Source: Agitococcus lubricus
Lineage (GTDB): Bacteria > Pseudomonadota > Gammaproteobacteria > Pseudomonadales > Moraxellaceae
DNA: 64,000 nt
Direction of reading: 5' to 3'
NCBI RefSeq assembly: GCF_003051055.1
Contig: NZ_QAON01000002.1
Span: forward strand, 186,001-250,000
Numbering within the stretch: the first letter of the stretch is position 1; each line of letters starts with the position of its first letter. The notes below the pieces were generated by a model. That model searched no databases, had not been told where the DNA came from, and was given only the letters and a program-made list of their open reading frames with translations. Both the position numbers and the translations under genes were made by a program. Positions 38,493-48,568 of this stretch are shown piece by piece.

Positions 38493-40649
38493 CTACCACT
38501 GCCAATCTAAGCCAATACGCCATACACGCCCTTCTTCTGGAATACCATTTTCGGCATTATATAAAGACGGCACAGTCAAACCTTGATGCCACAGATTACG
38601 CACATCTAAAAAATACCGTTGCTTATCGCGTTGATACTGTATCGTCAAATCCGTCCGATAGTAGTCATCTGCCTCTTTCAAGGTTTGGGTAGCCAATACG
38701 TCTGTTGTTGTTTGATGCAAAAGTATGCGTTGATGTAGCCATGTTGACCAATATTGTGGCCATTGATAACCCACAGCAAGACTCGCACTGTAGCGTGGAA
38801 AGGTGGTATAGCGTTGGCCTGTCGTATCGTTTTTACTCATTACATAAGCAGCACTACTCTGTATTTGCCAAGGCCGTGCGTCCCACTTGTGTACTAACTC
38901 TAAACCATAGGCTTTATTTTCGCCTGTATTGATGTACTGATTTAATACCTGCGTAATGGGTGTCAAAACAATACTGTCTTGCCAATGATTATAAAATGCC
39001 GTTAGCTCGAGTTGCTGTTGCTCAGCCTGATACTGGCTAATCCACTCAAAGGTATCTATGGTTTCTGGTTTAATATTGGGATTCGGAAATTGTTGCGACC
39101 CTGCCCCTGAGCCAAACCGTTCTGCTGCACTTGGTGCTCTAAACGCATGGCTATACAATAATTTATGTGTCCATGCGTCACTAAATTGCCACACAAAGCC
39201 TAAACGTGGTGATGTGGCACTGCCAATATCACTGTAATCATCCCAACGGAGACCATAAATCATTTGTAAGTCATCACGCCATAAAGGATGTCGTACGTGG
39301 AAAAAAAGATGGTCGATAGTACGACCTTTGCCCTCAAAGGGCGCATGTGCATCTACATATAGCTGTTGATTCACGCCAATACGTCGCACCGTCGCTTTTT
39401 CTACTTGCTCATCATCCCGTCCTAAACCAATCGCCCATTGGCCGCTATACCCCTTATCTGATTTAATCAACAACTCGAGGCCTTGGCGGGTATCGGCTGT
39501 TCCTTGCTCTAAATAATGGGGACAAAACAAGGGCGATGCTCCTGCCATCGCTTGTTGGCGACAAGGCACCATTTGGCCATTTAATAAAGTCGATTCTTGT
39601 GGATATTGACTAAAGTCAAAAACCCATGTTTGTTGACTTTGCCATTCATAAGCCTTAAGGCTTAGCTCGATATCGGCAGTTAATAATCGCTCATGGGTGA
39701 GTTTCCACAATGAAAAACGTGATTCTTGGCTACTGACGTCTTCGCTACCTGCTAAATTTAAGTTTGTTAATTGTAAGATACGGGTAACAGGCGGATAGAA
39801 CTGTGTACCTCCACCTGCAAAATCTTGCGCCTGATAATCGTTGCTATAAACACTCACGCCCCATGCGCCTAACTCCTCCGTTTTATCACCGAGTATAAGA
39901 TGTAAATAGCCTGTTTTATCGGATAATATGTGTTGTCTTTCACTGGTTTTAACGTGTTGGCTATTGATATCTGTATATTGATAATCAACAGCATGGCCTT
40001 GCCAATCGGTGTATGCTGCTCCCATTTGCAAACTCAGACGCTCCGAAGCTAAACTATTTTTAGCACTGACGTTATAACGCTGATTTGAGCTAGCACTGAT
40101 TTGTACACGTTGTTCGTCACTCAGGACGCCTTGTGTGGATAAAGACAATACACCGTGAAATGCATCACTGCCATATAAGGTACTCCCTGGCCCCCTAATC
40201 ACTTCTACCCGTTGCAATAACTCTAAAGGCACATAAGGTAAATCATAGACACTGGCCGCATAACTAAAATTATTCAGAGGCACACCATCGAGTAAATTCG
40301 CAATCCCACGTACAGATAACTCGGTTGAATACCCACGAATAGCGGTCATATAGGCCGTACCTAAGGAGGGATACGACACCAAGGCGGGGACTTGCTCTAA
40401 AGCGTGCTCTAAACGATGGGTTGAGCGGCGTTGCCAATCATCTGGGGTCAATACATAGACCGATGCGGCGGTATTCGCTACTCGCTCTTGAAACGGGGAG
40501 GCGACGGATACTTTAAGCTGCAATAAGGACTCTAAAGGCATATCAAATAACGTGCCTTCTGTTTTGTCGACTGCGCTGGCGACTGAGGCGTACAGACAAA
40601 AGGTGAGTGCAAAGCCTATCTGCTTTGTTTGTTGACAACCAATCTGCAT
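38493..40649 (-). CDS. TonB-dependent outer-membrane receptor
   Basis: 718 aa. A signal peptide ends near VASA at residue 26. The plug domain has SVYVLTPDDWQRR, GTAYMTAIRGYSTELSVRGIANLLDGVPLNN and VEVIRGPGSTLYGSDAFHGVL; the barrel ends in aromatic IGLDWQW. The nearest known types are FepA/CirA-like siderophore, heme or vitamin receptors; the ligand is not known. A start at 40682 is possible, but the one chosen has a better ribosome site. It is the last gene of an operon after a YfiR-like protein and a histidine kinase. Confidence 0.88.
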   Translation of the reverse strand: MQIGCQQTKQIGFALTFCLYASVASAVDKTEGTLFDMPLESLLQLKVSVASPFQERVANTAASVYVLTPDDWQRRSTHRLEHALEQVPALVSYPSLGTAYMTAIRGYSTELSVRGIANLLDGVPLNNFSYAASVYDLPYVPLELLQRVEVIRGPGSTLYGSDAFHGVLSLSTQGVLSDEQRVQISASSNQRYNVSAKNSLASERLSLQMGAAYTDWQGHAVDYQYTDINSQHVKTSERQHILSDKTGYLHLILGDKTEELGAWGVSVYSNDYQAQDFAGGGTQFYPPVTRILQLTNLNLAGSEDVSSQESRFSLWKLTHERLLTADIELSLKAYEWQSQQTWVFDFSQYPQESTLLNGQMVPCRQQAMAGASPLFCPHYLEQGTADTRQGLELLIKSDKGYSGQWAIGLGRDDEQVEKATVRRIGVNQQLYVDAHAPFEGKGRTIDHLFFHVRHPLWRDDLQMIYGLRWDDYSDIGSATSPRLGFVWQFSDAWTHKLLYSHAFRAPSAAERFGSGAGSQQFPNPNIKPETIDTFEWISQYQAEQQQLELTAFYNHWQDSIVLTPITQVLNQYINTGENKAYGLELVHKWDARPWQIQSSAAYVMSKNDTTGQRYTTFPRYSASLAVGYQWPQYWSTWLHQRILLHQTTTDVLATQTLKEADDYYRTDLTIQYQRDKQRYFLDVRNLWHQGLTVPSLYNAENGIPEEGRVWRIGLDWQW

Positions 40650-40688
40650 ATACTCTTTATTATTATACGAAGCATTTATCATGCTAAT

Positions 40689-42629
40689 TTACTTCTGTGC
40701 AGTTTGTGGTTTTAGCCAGCGCTCCAATATCATCGACAACTCTTTACGCTTAAAGGGCTTGGCCAAAATATCGTCCATGCCGCATGCCATACAGGCTGCT
40801 CGTTCGTCGCTTAAGACACTGGCTGTCACCGCGACAATCGGCGTTTTTTTAGCCCCCTGTGTCTGTTCATAGTCTCTAAATCGACGTGTTGCCTCAAAAC
40901 CGTCCATTTCAGGCATTTGGCAATCCATTAACACTAAATCGTAATGCGAATTTTTAAGTACATCTAAGGCTTGTTGACCATTGACCACAATATCGACATC
41001 ACAACCCAAGGCATGCAACATTGCTTTCATCACGTCTTGATTGGTCGGTGTATCTTCTGCTAACAAAATATGACAACCTTGCCACGAGCTACGGTTACTT
41101 TGCGTTGTATGTGGGTTGGTTGGCAACTGTGTTTCATCGTGTTGTGCAGGCGCTAAACTAATGGAAAATTCAAAACAACTGCCCTGCCCTAATTCGCTAC
41201 GGACAAAAATACGTCCCCCCATGAGTTCGACTAATTGTTTGACAATCGCTAAGCCTAAACCTGTGCCACCAAAACGCCGCGCATGGGAACTATCGGCCTG
41301 AATAAACGGTTGAAATAAATGCGATTGCACTTCAGGATTGATGCCAATGCCTGTATCCGAGACCTTAAACTCTAAGGTAGTTTCTTTTAAGCGTGAGCGT
41401 TGTACATGAATACTGACCAAGCCTTGTTCAGTAAATTTGAGTGCGTTACCGACCAAGTTGAGTAAGATTTGACGTAAGCGATTTGCGTCGCCATTTAACA
41501 ACGGGGGAATATCACTTTCAATCTGACAGGTTAATACTAAACCTTTACGGTGTGCCTGTTCTGACAGCAAGCTCACCACATCTTGCACAATGATTTTAGG
41601 ACTAAAATCGACAGATTCTAACAATAAACGCCCCGCCTCAATTTTAGAAAAATCTAAAATATCGTTAATAATCAGCAGCAAAGCCTCACCAGAACCATGA
41701 ACAGTTTCGACATAACGGCGTTGCCTAGAATCTAAAGATGTGCCTAGTAATAATTCAGACATCCCCAAAATACCGTTCATGGGGGTGCGAATTTCGTGAC
41801 TCATGGTCGCCAAAAATTGTGATTTGGCACGATTGGCCGTTTCGGCGGTTTCTTTGGCAATATTTAATTCATAAGTCCGTTGTGTGACGAGTTGTTCTAA
41901 GCCTTCACGGTGTTCTTTTAATTCCACATCGCGCTGCTCTATTTGCGCCAGCATTTCGTTAAAACGGTCAACCAAATGACCTACTTCATCAGGCCCACTA
42001 CCCATTGCCCGTAAGGCATAGTTTTTTTGTTGTGACACTTCTTCGGCCATAGAAGCCAAACTTAAAATGGGTTCAGTTAAATATTTACTTAAACGCAGGC
42101 CTAATAATGCTCCCACAAATAATGCCAAGATTAAAAAGGCGGCTAAGGCTAATAAATACATCACCAGCGTTAACCATAAAGGCATCATATTAAGGTCAAT
42201 ATGCAAGTGGCCTATCAGTTCATTTTCTAAAAAGATGGCCTCTTTAATATGCAGCGTTCGTATCAGCCAATCATCACGGTTATCGGGCTTATCTAAACAA
42301 CGCTGTTGGTTTTTATGTGTGACTTTATGCCATTCGGCAAAGACCTGTCCTGATGCGCGAATCACACAGGCGTAGACAATATTCGGGTCACTACGCAAGG
42401 AGCTTAAGACATTGGTTGTTTCTTTGGGGTCATCAAAGGTTAATGCCGCTTGGCTATTAAATGACGTGACCTGAGCTAAGGTCGTCAACCGTTGATTGGT
42501 ATCTTGGTGTAGCTTGACCATTGAGGTAACAGCGAAGGTTAGCCATGCAATAAATAAAGCGACCCCTGCACTGATGAGGAGAATACGGCGTAATTTTTGT
42601 TCTAAGGGTAAATGGGCTAAACTTTGCAT
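40689..42629 (-). CDS. Hybrid histidine kinase with CHASE8-type sensor and receiver domain
   Basis: 646 aa from the ATG preceded by AGGTGG. Two membrane segments (~residues 17-35 and 152-180) enclose a ~115-residue periplasmic sensor whose [19 protein letters not shown] start matches CHASE8. HAMP follows, then HisKA ([10 protein letters not shown], phospho-His near 278), HATPase ([24 protein letters not shown]) and a receiver with Asp near 569 ([14 protein letters not shown]). It is 10 bases from the yfiR-like stop codon, so the three genes form an operon. The output partner is not visible. Confidence 0.9.
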   Translation of the reverse strand: MQSLAHLPLEQKLRRILLISAGVALFIAWLTFAVTSMVKLHQDTNQRLTTLAQVTSFNSQAALTFDDPKETTNVLSSLRSDPNIVYACVIRASGQVFAEWHKVTHKNQQRCLDKPDNRDDWLIRTLHIKEAIFLENELIGHLHIDLNMMPLWLTLVMYLLALAAFLILALFVGALLGLRLSKYLTEPILSLASMAEEVSQQKNYALRAMGSGPDEVGHLVDRFNEMLAQIEQRDVELKEHREGLEQLVTQRTYELNIAKETAETANRAKSQFLATMSHEIRTPMNGILGMSELLLGTSLDSRQRRYVETVHGSGEALLLIINDILDFSKIEAGRLLLESVDFSPKIIVQDVVSLLSEQAHRKGLVLTCQIESDIPPLLNGDANRLRQILLNLVGNALKFTEQGLVSIHVQRSRLKETTLEFKVSDTGIGINPEVQSHLFQPFIQADSSHARRFGGTGLGLAIVKQLVELMGGRIFVRSELGQGSCFEFSISLAPAQHDETQLPTNPHTTQSNRSSWQGCHILLAEDTPTNQDVMKAMLHALGCDVDIVVNGQQALDVLKNSHYDLVLMDCQMPEMDGFEATRRFRDYEQTQGAKKTPIVAVTASVLSDERAACMACGMDDILAKPFKRKELSMILERWLKPQTAQK

Positions 42630-42639
42630 TCTCAGCCAC

Positions 42640-43191
42640 CTACCTTGGTACACGCGCAAGCTGAAGCATGCGCGCGCTCAGTTTGAGGCCATTATTATGT
42701 GTTGCACTTTGATTAATGGCAAACTGCACACGTTGCTCTTCTACATAAAGACTAATCATGCCACCTTGTTTAACAAAGTCTAAATTATCGGCTACTGTCA
42801 GTACAGGGGCATCTAAAAACTGCTCAAGAATTTCTTGCTGACGCGCGGCTTCACTACTCGCAATAAATAAAATATGACAACGGCTTCCTTTTAGGGTGTC
42901 TTTACTGGCTAATAAGGCCGTGACATGGAGTTGGCGACCTTGGGCTTCTCGCTGCTCTAATAATTGTAATGCAGCCCCGACTCTATCTTTACCGATAACA
43001 CATAGATTAAGCGGCGTTTCTTTATTGTCAAACGCGTTATCTGGCCACTCGACAAACTTGGCAAAGTTATACACAAAGGCTGCCTTTACTTGGTCTTCAC
43101 TTGGCTCACCACGCGCAAATAGGCTGAGGCTAAGCAAACTCAACATGCCTAGTAACAACAGACTTTTCACCGTCGAGAGACGATGCCCCAT
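42640..43191 (-). CDS. YfiR-family periplasmic protein
   Basis: 183 aa from the ATG preceded by GGGGAAGG. A signal peptide ends near SLFARG at residues ~25-30. [22 protein letters not shown] is the YfiR family start, and [12 protein letters not shown] and [30 protein letters not shown] continue it. In Pseudomonas YfiR represses the cyclase YfiN; here no GGDEF gene is adjacent, and the partner is likelier the downstream sensor kinase. It opens the operon with the kinase and the TonB receptor, suggesting an envelope-sensing unit. Confidence 0.85.
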   Translation of the reverse strand: MGHRLSTVKSLLLLGMLSLLSLSLFARGEPSEDQVKAAFVYNFAKFVEWPDNAFDNKETPLNLCVIGKDRVGAALQLLEQREAQGRQLHVTALLASKDTLKGSRCHILFIASSEAARQQEILEQFLDAPVLTVADNLDFVKQGGMISLYVEEQRVQFAINQSATHNNGLKLSARMLQLARVPR

Positions 43192-43707
43192 AACCTTCCC
43201 CTTTAGGAGCGCTAGAACAACAATAACTGACCCATCAGACCTTTTATTTAGCGACAAGTTATCTGTTTAATTGATTTATAGCCATTTTATATGCAGATTA
43301 TCAGCAATGCTTGACCGTTTATACGCAGTCATATTCCGTCAGCAACCTAGCTGACCCGTCAATTTACTCATCATGCGTCATAGGCAGTCACATCACAAAA
43401 ATACTTAGCACGATAACCCTGCCTATTATTCCTTATTATGGCCAGATAAACAGTGACTTTAATAGCGGGCACGCGATTTTTGCTGATTTTTTTATGAGTT
43501 ATACTGATTTTTCTGACATTATTCAGTCAGTTTAGTCCATATTTTCTCGCCTTTGTGACAAAAATACGGTCAATCTACTGCCAACTGTCCACAGTTACGA
43601 TATACTTTTTGCAATTGTAACAAAGTATTTACACAACTCATCTTTTCAAGCATACCCAGCACGTTATAAGGTTTTTACAACCTTAACGCACCTTCTTGGA
43701 GCAAACA
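43192..43707. other. Gene-free divergent control region
   Basis: About 515 bases between the yfiR-like gene and the yfaZ-like gene. It holds the palindrome at 43583 and presumably both promoters. The 74-codon frame within it has neither a ribosome site nor a recognisable product and is not annotated. Confidence 0.5.
43583..43596. promoter_or_regulatory. Palindrome AACTGTCCACAGTT upstream of the yfaZ-like gene
   Basis: A perfect 6+2+6 palindrome is followed directly by a TATACT-like -10 element (43601-43606). The position, just upstream of a promoter, fits an operator, but the binding protein is unknown; the AraC regulator downstream would more often bind direct repeats. Confidence 0.4.
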
Positions 43708-44256
43708 ATGAAATTATTATCTCACTCTTTCGCGATTGTGTTGGCTAGCTTGGCCTCTTATGCCACTGCCGATAACTTATCCTTAGACTTAAATGATGAT
43801 GCTTTACGCATCAACTACCAACATAGTATAGATGCTAACTACCAAAGTGATTTTGCATGGACACATGTCAAAGACTTAGGCAATAGTTTTAGTGCGGGTT
43901 TAGGTTTGAATCAACAATTTAATAATGACTTATCGGGTGCTATTGGTGGCAAGGCCGTTTTTCAACAACATGACGACCTACCCGACGGCACAGCCATCGC
44001 CATTGGTGGCACACTGCGTGTCACCCCTGCTGCCGACAAAAAACTGGCAATCGCTGCCAGTTTGTATTTAGCACCTAACGTATTATCGTTTGGTGATATG
44101 GATAATTACCGTGAATTTGAATTGCGTGGCGAATATAAAGTCAGTGAGCAATTAACGGGCTATGTAGGTTATCGAAATAATCGTGCCGACTACGACCAAG
44201 CAAATGGCGTGAAATTATATGATGGCGCAATGATTGGCGCTCAGTTTCACTTCTAA
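43708..44256 (+). CDS. YfaZ-family outer-membrane protein
   Basis: 182 aa from the ATG with a GGAG site; an in-frame TTG 12 bases upstream is less likely. A signal peptide ends near ATA at residue 19-20. Barrel-type alternating strands (FSAGLGLNQQF, AIAIGGTLRVTPA, ELRGEYKVSEQLTGYVGYRNN) with a terminal AQFHF fit the YfaZ family, small outer-membrane barrels of unknown role. It is monocistronic and convergent with an AraC regulator. Confidence 0.75.
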   Translation: MKLLSHSFAIVLASLASYATADNLSLDLNDDALRINYQHSIDANYQSDFAWTHVKDLGNSFSAGLGLNQQFNNDLSGAIGGKAVFQQHDDLPDGTAIAIGGTLRVTPAADKKLAIAASLYLAPNVLSFGDMDNYREFELRGEYKVSEQLTGYVGYRNNRADYDQANGVKLYDGAMIGAQFHF

Positions 44257-44262
44257 TTGCTT

Positions 44263-44284
44263 AGGGTGAGCGCTTGCTCGCCCT
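44263..44284. terminator. Hairpin between convergent yfaZ-like and araC-like genes
   Basis: AGGGTGAGC (44263-44271) pairs with GCTCGCCCT (44276-44284), one G-T pair, loop of four. No T-run follows on the plus side, so termination is only probable. Confidence 0.4.
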
Positions 44285-44297
44285 GCAAGCTGGTTAA

Positions 44298-45293
44298 TTA
44301 GGACTGTTTTTTACGGCGATATTCAATAGGTGTTAAATTTGTCCAACGTTTGAAAGCGCGATAAAAGGTACTCGGTTCAGAAAATCCCGTCAAATACACA
44401 ATCTGCTCGATACTTTCACTCGTTTGAGCCAGTAAGCGCTTAGCAAGCCGACAACGATAGTCTGCCAATACTTGATTAAAACTCGTCCCTGCCTCCGTTA
44501 ATTGACTGCGTAAACGTCGTGGTGCGACACTTAAACGTTTGGCCACCGTTTCTAAACTGGTATTGCCACTCTCTAAAGATTCACCAATCGCTCGTCTCAC
44601 CTCTGCCACCAAGTCAAAACGGGCTAACTCTTGTAATTTTTCATGTGCCAATTGCTCATGAAAACGCAACAACTCAGGCTCTGCTTGCCAAATACGCGTA
44701 TTTAAAACCTCTGGCTTGAAGTACAAGCGAATTTCGTCCGCACCTAAAACCACAGGACAACCATAGACGCGTTCGTATTCTTCGGCATTTGCCCCCTCAA
44801 TATGAGTAAAATAAACCATTAAGGGCTGAAACTGCCCCTCGGAGACAAAACGGAAGAAACGTAATACCGCCACCAAAATACATTCTGCCGTATGGCGAAA
44901 GGTGGCATCATTGAGCATATTGGCTAAGTAACACTCATCATCTTGAATAATCAATTGTGCTTGTAACATATCACTAATCAGACGCTGATACGCCAATACC
45001 CGTTTTAAGCCCTCACCAAAGGTTGAACTACTGAGAAACAAATACTCTAACACTTGACCTCTATACAAAGGCAAATGTTCACCTAAATGAAGGCCAATAT
45101 GCGGGTCTTTGGAAACTTCTTCGGCAGAATGCCAAAACGCAACTTGTGCGGCAGATGGCGTACGTTGATTCATGTCTAAACGATTAAGCCCCACACCTGC
45201 CCCCATCAGTACTTTCTCCGCAGGCAGACCCGCATTACGCATCGCTTGATAAATAAAACGTAATAAAATGGCGGCATCAGTACGTTCAGACAT
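44298..45293 (-). CDS. AraC-family transcriptional regulator
   Basis: 331 aa. The N-terminal ~190 residues form the arabinose-binding-like domain of the OruR/ArgR subgroup (DPHIGLHLGEHLPLYRGQVLEYLFLSS). The C-terminal HTH pair is TSLETVAKRLSVAPRRLRSQLTEAGTSFNQVLADYR and SIEQIVYLTGFSEPSTFYRAFKRWTNLTPIEYR. It probably responds to a small ligand. Its target is not shown; the adjacent genes are convergent or distant. Confidence 0.9.
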   Translation of the reverse strand: MSERTDAAILLRFIYQAMRNAGLPAEKVLMGAGVGLNRLDMNQRTPSAAQVAFWHSAEEVSKDPHIGLHLGEHLPLYRGQVLEYLFLSSSTFGEGLKRVLAYQRLISDMLQAQLIIQDDECYLANMLNDATFRHTAECILVAVLRFFRFVSEGQFQPLMVYFTHIEGANAEEYERVYGCPVVLGADEIRLYFKPEVLNTRIWQAEPELLRFHEQLAHEKLQELARFDLVAEVRRAIGESLESGNTSLETVAKRLSVAPRRLRSQLTEAGTSFNQVLADYRCRLAKRLLAQTSESIEQIVYLTGFSEPSTFYRAFKRWTNLTPIEYRRKKQS

Positions 45294-45624
45294 TATGTTT
45301 CTCTTAAATCAAAACAAGGCAATGACATATTTCCCTATCGATATTGGTCACTTTTATAGGCGATATGCGACAGTAGCATAGGGGTGAATGACTAATAGTA
45401 AAGCACTATTTTTTATAAAATCAAGCAATTGCCTATATGGAATTGACTTTTTTGCTGTGTCACCAAGATAAAATTTAATGGGTCTCTTTGTGTAATATCA
45501 GACTTATAGATAGGGTCTAAGGACAGTGAAGTACGCGTTTCATCCTCGAAATCCACAGGGCTGTGTCGCTATTTCAAGTGCATTTATATGCCCTTGACTG
45601 ATAGCGATACCACAGCCATTTATC
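45294..45624. other. Gene-free spacer with a long hairpin
   Basis: 330 bases upstream of the AraC gene and downstream of the nhaA/NIF3 pair. It contains the 59-base hairpin at 45559-45617 and, to the left, the promoter of the AraC gene, which I could not place exactly. Confidence 0.55.
45559..45617. repeat. Long imperfect hairpin, 59 bases
   Basis: GGCTGTG, TCGCTAT, CAAG and GCAT pair in order with ATGC, CTTG, ATAGCGA and CACAGCC: 22 base pairs with small internal loops around TTAT. It lies 8 bases past the stop of the NIF3-like gene. No T-run is next to it on the minus strand, so it is a poor standard terminator. It may be a repeat, an RNA processing site or a protein-binding structure. Confidence 0.6.
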
Positions 45625-45936
45625 TTAAAATGCTTCCATTTTTAAGACATCATAGGCAGGTGTTTGGTAAGGGTGCGTTTGTTTAAGTGCGTGTATTGCC
45701 GCCTCAATACACGCCGCCTCACAAACCATTTCGACCCGATATTCTGCAACTTGCTCAATCTGGTCTATTTGTCCTAAAAACGGTTGTGCATTGGCTAAAG
45801 GACGAAACTGCCCCACCCCTAGCACCTGCCACGCACACGAGTCATAATCCCCGATACGCCCTGCGCCTGCGGCAAATAAGGCATTTTTGACCTTCTCAAC
45901 ATGCGTCACAGGCACGTAAAACGTTATTTTATACAT
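45625..45936 (-). CDS. NIF3/CutA-like small domain protein (YqfO C-terminal type)
   Basis: 103 aa. YKITFYVPVTHVEKVKNALFAAGAGRIGDYDSCAWQVLGVGQFRP and the C-terminal AIHALKQTHPYQTPAYDVLKME match the small domain otherwise inserted in NIF3-family proteins (YqfO). Stand-alone copies are common in gammaproteobacteria; function unknown, with a ferredoxin-like fold proposed. Its start overlaps the end of nhaA by 8 bases, implying translational coupling. Confidence 0.85.
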   Translation of the reverse strand: MYKITFYVPVTHVEKVKNALFAAGAGRIGDYDSCAWQVLGVGQFRPLANAQPFLGQIDQIEQVAEYRVEMVCEAACIEAAIHALKQTHPYQTPAYDVLKMEAF

Positions 45937-47125
45937 TCACTTTTTGCTCCATGGGGCTAGGCGAGCGGCCAACACAAAGTAGCCATGTCACCCCCACTAT
46001 CGCGGCAACCAAAGAACTCAGCATAATGGCAATCTTAGCACTGATAATGAGCGCTGCCGAATCAAACGCTAAGACGGTAATAAACATCGACATCGTAAAG
46101 CCAATCCCTGCGAGTAAACCAACGCCCCAAACATGACGCCATGTCATTGCCGTTGGCAAACTTGACCAACCTAAACGAATGGCCAAATAACTAAATAAAA
46201 ATATGCCGATGGGTTTACCCAAAATTAAGCCCAACATAATACCTAAGCTGTGTGTGGTCAATAATTGGTCTGCCCATGTGTTTGGAATAACAATCGCCGT
46301 ATTGGCCAAGGCAAAGAGCGGTAAGATGATAAAAGCAACTACACCAGTTAATTTATGTTCCAAAATATACGATGGTGACTGCTCTCCTCCATCACGAAAG
46401 GGAATTAAGAAGGCCAAAATAACGCCTGTGATGGTGGCATGAATCCCTGAATGTAACATGCAGTACCATGCAACTGCGCCACCAAGTAAATAAGGACTTA
46501 AACGATTCACCTGTAGACGATTTAAGATGGCTAATCCTATAAAAATAGCCAGCGCAACGGATAAATACGCCCATGCAATGCCTTTACTATAAAAAATAGC
46601 AATGACGATAATCGCTCCCAAGTCATCAATAATGGCCAGCGCAACCAAGAAAATTTTTAGGGTAACAGGTACTTTATCACCCAATAACAATAACACGCCT
46701 AATGCAAACGCAATATCGGTGGCCATAGGAATACCAAAACCACTTTGATAGGGTGTACCCGCATTAAAACCGTAATGAATCAGTGCAGGCACACACATAC
46801 CGCCAATCGCCGCAAAGATAGGTAATAACGCTGCTTTTAACTGGCGCAACTCCCCGACATAAATTTGTCGTTCGATTTCTAAACCAACCAATAAAAAGAA
46901 AATGGCCATGAGTGCATCATTAATAAAATGTTCCAGACTCATGCCTGCAATTTTTATATGCCAAAAATGCGTGTAACTCTCGCCAATTCCTGAATTAGCT
47001 AAGCTGAGTGACATCACTGTACACAGCATCAAGATAATACCCGCCTTACTTTCGCTGCGTAAAAAACGTTGTAGTAAGGTAGTTAATATCCAAAGTCCTG
47101 TGTTGCCTTGTGATGATTGCTGCAT
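45929..47125 (-). CDS. nhaA: Na+/H+ antiporter NhaA
   Basis: 398 aa with about 12 membrane segments. EHFINDALMAIFFLLVGLEIERQI, MATDIAFALGVLLLLGD and ALAIIDDLGAIIVIAIFYS are diagnostic; the paired Asp in AIIDDLGA are the ion-binding residues. It extrudes Na+ for protons at alkaline pH or high salt. ATG with a GGAG site 8 bases away; an in-frame TTG directly before it is ignored. It is transcribed with the NIF3-like gene. Confidence 0.95.
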   Translation of the reverse strand: MQQSSQGNTGLWILTTLLQRFLRSESKAGIILMLCTVMSLSLANSGIGESYTHFWHIKIAGMSLEHFINDALMAIFFLLVGLEIERQIYVGELRQLKAALLPIFAAIGGMCVPALIHYGFNAGTPYQSGFGIPMATDIAFALGVLLLLGDKVPVTLKIFLVALAIIDDLGAIIVIAIFYSKGIAWAYLSVALAIFIGLAILNRLQVNRLSPYLLGGAVAWYCMLHSGIHATITGVILAFLIPFRDGGEQSPSYILEHKLTGVVAFIILPLFALANTAIVIPNTWADQLLTTHSLGIMLGLILGKPIGIFLFSYLAIRLGWSSLPTAMTWRHVWGVGLLAGIGFTMSMFITVLAFDSAALIISAKIAIMLSSLVAAIVGVTWLLCVGRSPSPMEQKVNV

Positions 47126-47254
47126 CAAAGTTTCTCCTTTTTTTACTGATTCGCTAGTGCCTGTTTTGTAAGCTGGTGGTTACAAAACTTACAAAAGCCA
47201 GTTGTTGCTCGGTATATCGTTCGTTATTACTCCATGATTTATGGAGCATGTCCC

Positions 47255-48556
47255 ATGCTAAGTCATTTAGCAAAGCATTTTAGCTTAGCGCACGAGCAAG
47301 AATCCCCACAAACTATCCATGACAACATTCTCAGTGGTATTGTCTTTAGAGGTACAAATTTATGGATTTTGATGGTCGCCATTCTAATGGCGAGTGTTGG
47401 CTTAAACGTCAATTCCACCGCCGTGATTATTGGTGCAATGTTAATTTCTCCGTTAATGGGCCCGATTATTGGCATGGGTTATGGCTTAGGAACGTATGAT
47501 TTTGACTTAGTCCGTCAGGCCATTAAAAATTATTTGTTTGCACTTGTCATCGGCCTGATTGTGTCAACTTTGTATTTTAGTGTATCGCCCCTCAACGAAG
47601 CGCACTCCGAATTACTCGCACGTACCACACCCACTATTTACGATGTCCTGATTGCTTTTTTTGGTGGATTAGCGGGTTTTATTGCCATTGTCAGCCGTAA
47701 CAAAGGCAATGTCATCACAGGTGTTGCTATTGCCACCGCCTTAATGCCGCCGCTATGTACCGCAGGTTATGGTTTGGCCTCGCAGCAGTTTAACTTTGTG
47801 TCGGGGGCGTTGTATTTACTGGCTATCAATACGGTATTTATTGCCTTAGCCGCCTTAGTGACCACGCGTTTATTTGGTCAACCCCTGATTCAACAAGCCG
47901 ATATAGCACAAAAGAGAAAAGCCAACCGTTATGTCACTTTTATTGTTGCGCTGACCTTAGTGCCCAGTATTTTTTTGGGTATTAGCTTTATTCGTCAGGA
48001 CCAGTTTCAACGAGAAGTTAAAGAGTTCGTCAATCAAATCAAAGTCGAGAACAATTACTTATTAAAATATGACGTCCAACCTGCCAGACGACAGATTAAT
48101 TTGATTTTTGGTGGAGTGGGACTGAGTGAGGCACAGCAACAGCAACTACAACAGCTTGCACAAAGTCGCGGTTTGGCAGCTAAATTGACGATTCAACAAG
48201 GTTTTTCCTTTTCTCAATTGGGTGACATTAATCACCAAACCGAGCTGTTGCGTAAAGAAGTATCGCATTTACGCGAAGATTTCAGCAAACTCCAGCAAAC
48301 ATCGGCCAATACCGTCACTGTCAATTTGGCTCATAATTTACTGACCGAATTACAGGTCTTTTATCCCGAAATCAGCAGTGTAGAATTAGGACAGATTAGT
48401 GAGTCAAGCAGGCTTCAAAGCGTAACGCAATTTGTTATTATTCGCACACAAAGCCCATTGCTGAAACCAACACCCTCACACTCCCTCATTCATGCTTGGC
48501 TAAAACAACGGCTCAAACAAGAGCAGGTTGTCGTTGTTTTTAATCCCCCGTTATAG
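47255..48556 (+). CDS. DUF389 membrane protein
   Basis: 433 aa. I chose the ATG spaced about 10 bases from GGAG; an ATG at 47234 lies upstream of that site. Membrane segments near the start (RGTNLWILMVAILMASVGLNVNSTAVIIGAMLISPLMGPIIGMGYG) are the DUF389 signature. The C-terminal ~170 residues are soluble, with a helical segment (EVSHLREDFSKLQQ). Family role unknown. It is divergent from nhaA and leads into an aldose epimerase gene after 12 bases. Confidence 0.85.
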   Translation: MLSHLAKHFSLAHEQESPQTIHDNILSGIVFRGTNLWILMVAILMASVGLNVNSTAVIIGAMLISPLMGPIIGMGYGLGTYDFDLVRQAIKNYLFALVIGLIVSTLYFSVSPLNEAHSELLARTTPTIYDVLIAFFGGLAGFIAIVSRNKGNVITGVAIATALMPPLCTAGYGLASQQFNFVSGALYLLAINTVFIALAALVTTRLFGQPLIQQADIAQKRKANRYVTFIVALTLVPSIFLGISFIRQDQFQREVKEFVNQIKVENNYLLKYDVQPARRQINLIFGGVGLSEAQQQQLQQLAQSRGLAAKLTIQQGFSFSQLGDINHQTELLRKEVSHLREDFSKLQQTSANTVTVNLAHNLLTELQVFYPEISSVELGQISESSRLQSVTQFVIIRTQSPLLKPTPSHSLIHAWLKQRLKQEQVVVVFNPPL

Positions 48557-48568
48557 GATATCAACGCC

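Noticed and set aside
43311-43535. 74-codon frame in the yfiR/yfaZ-like spacer
   Set aside because: No ribosome site or familiar product; it crosses the likely promoter region.
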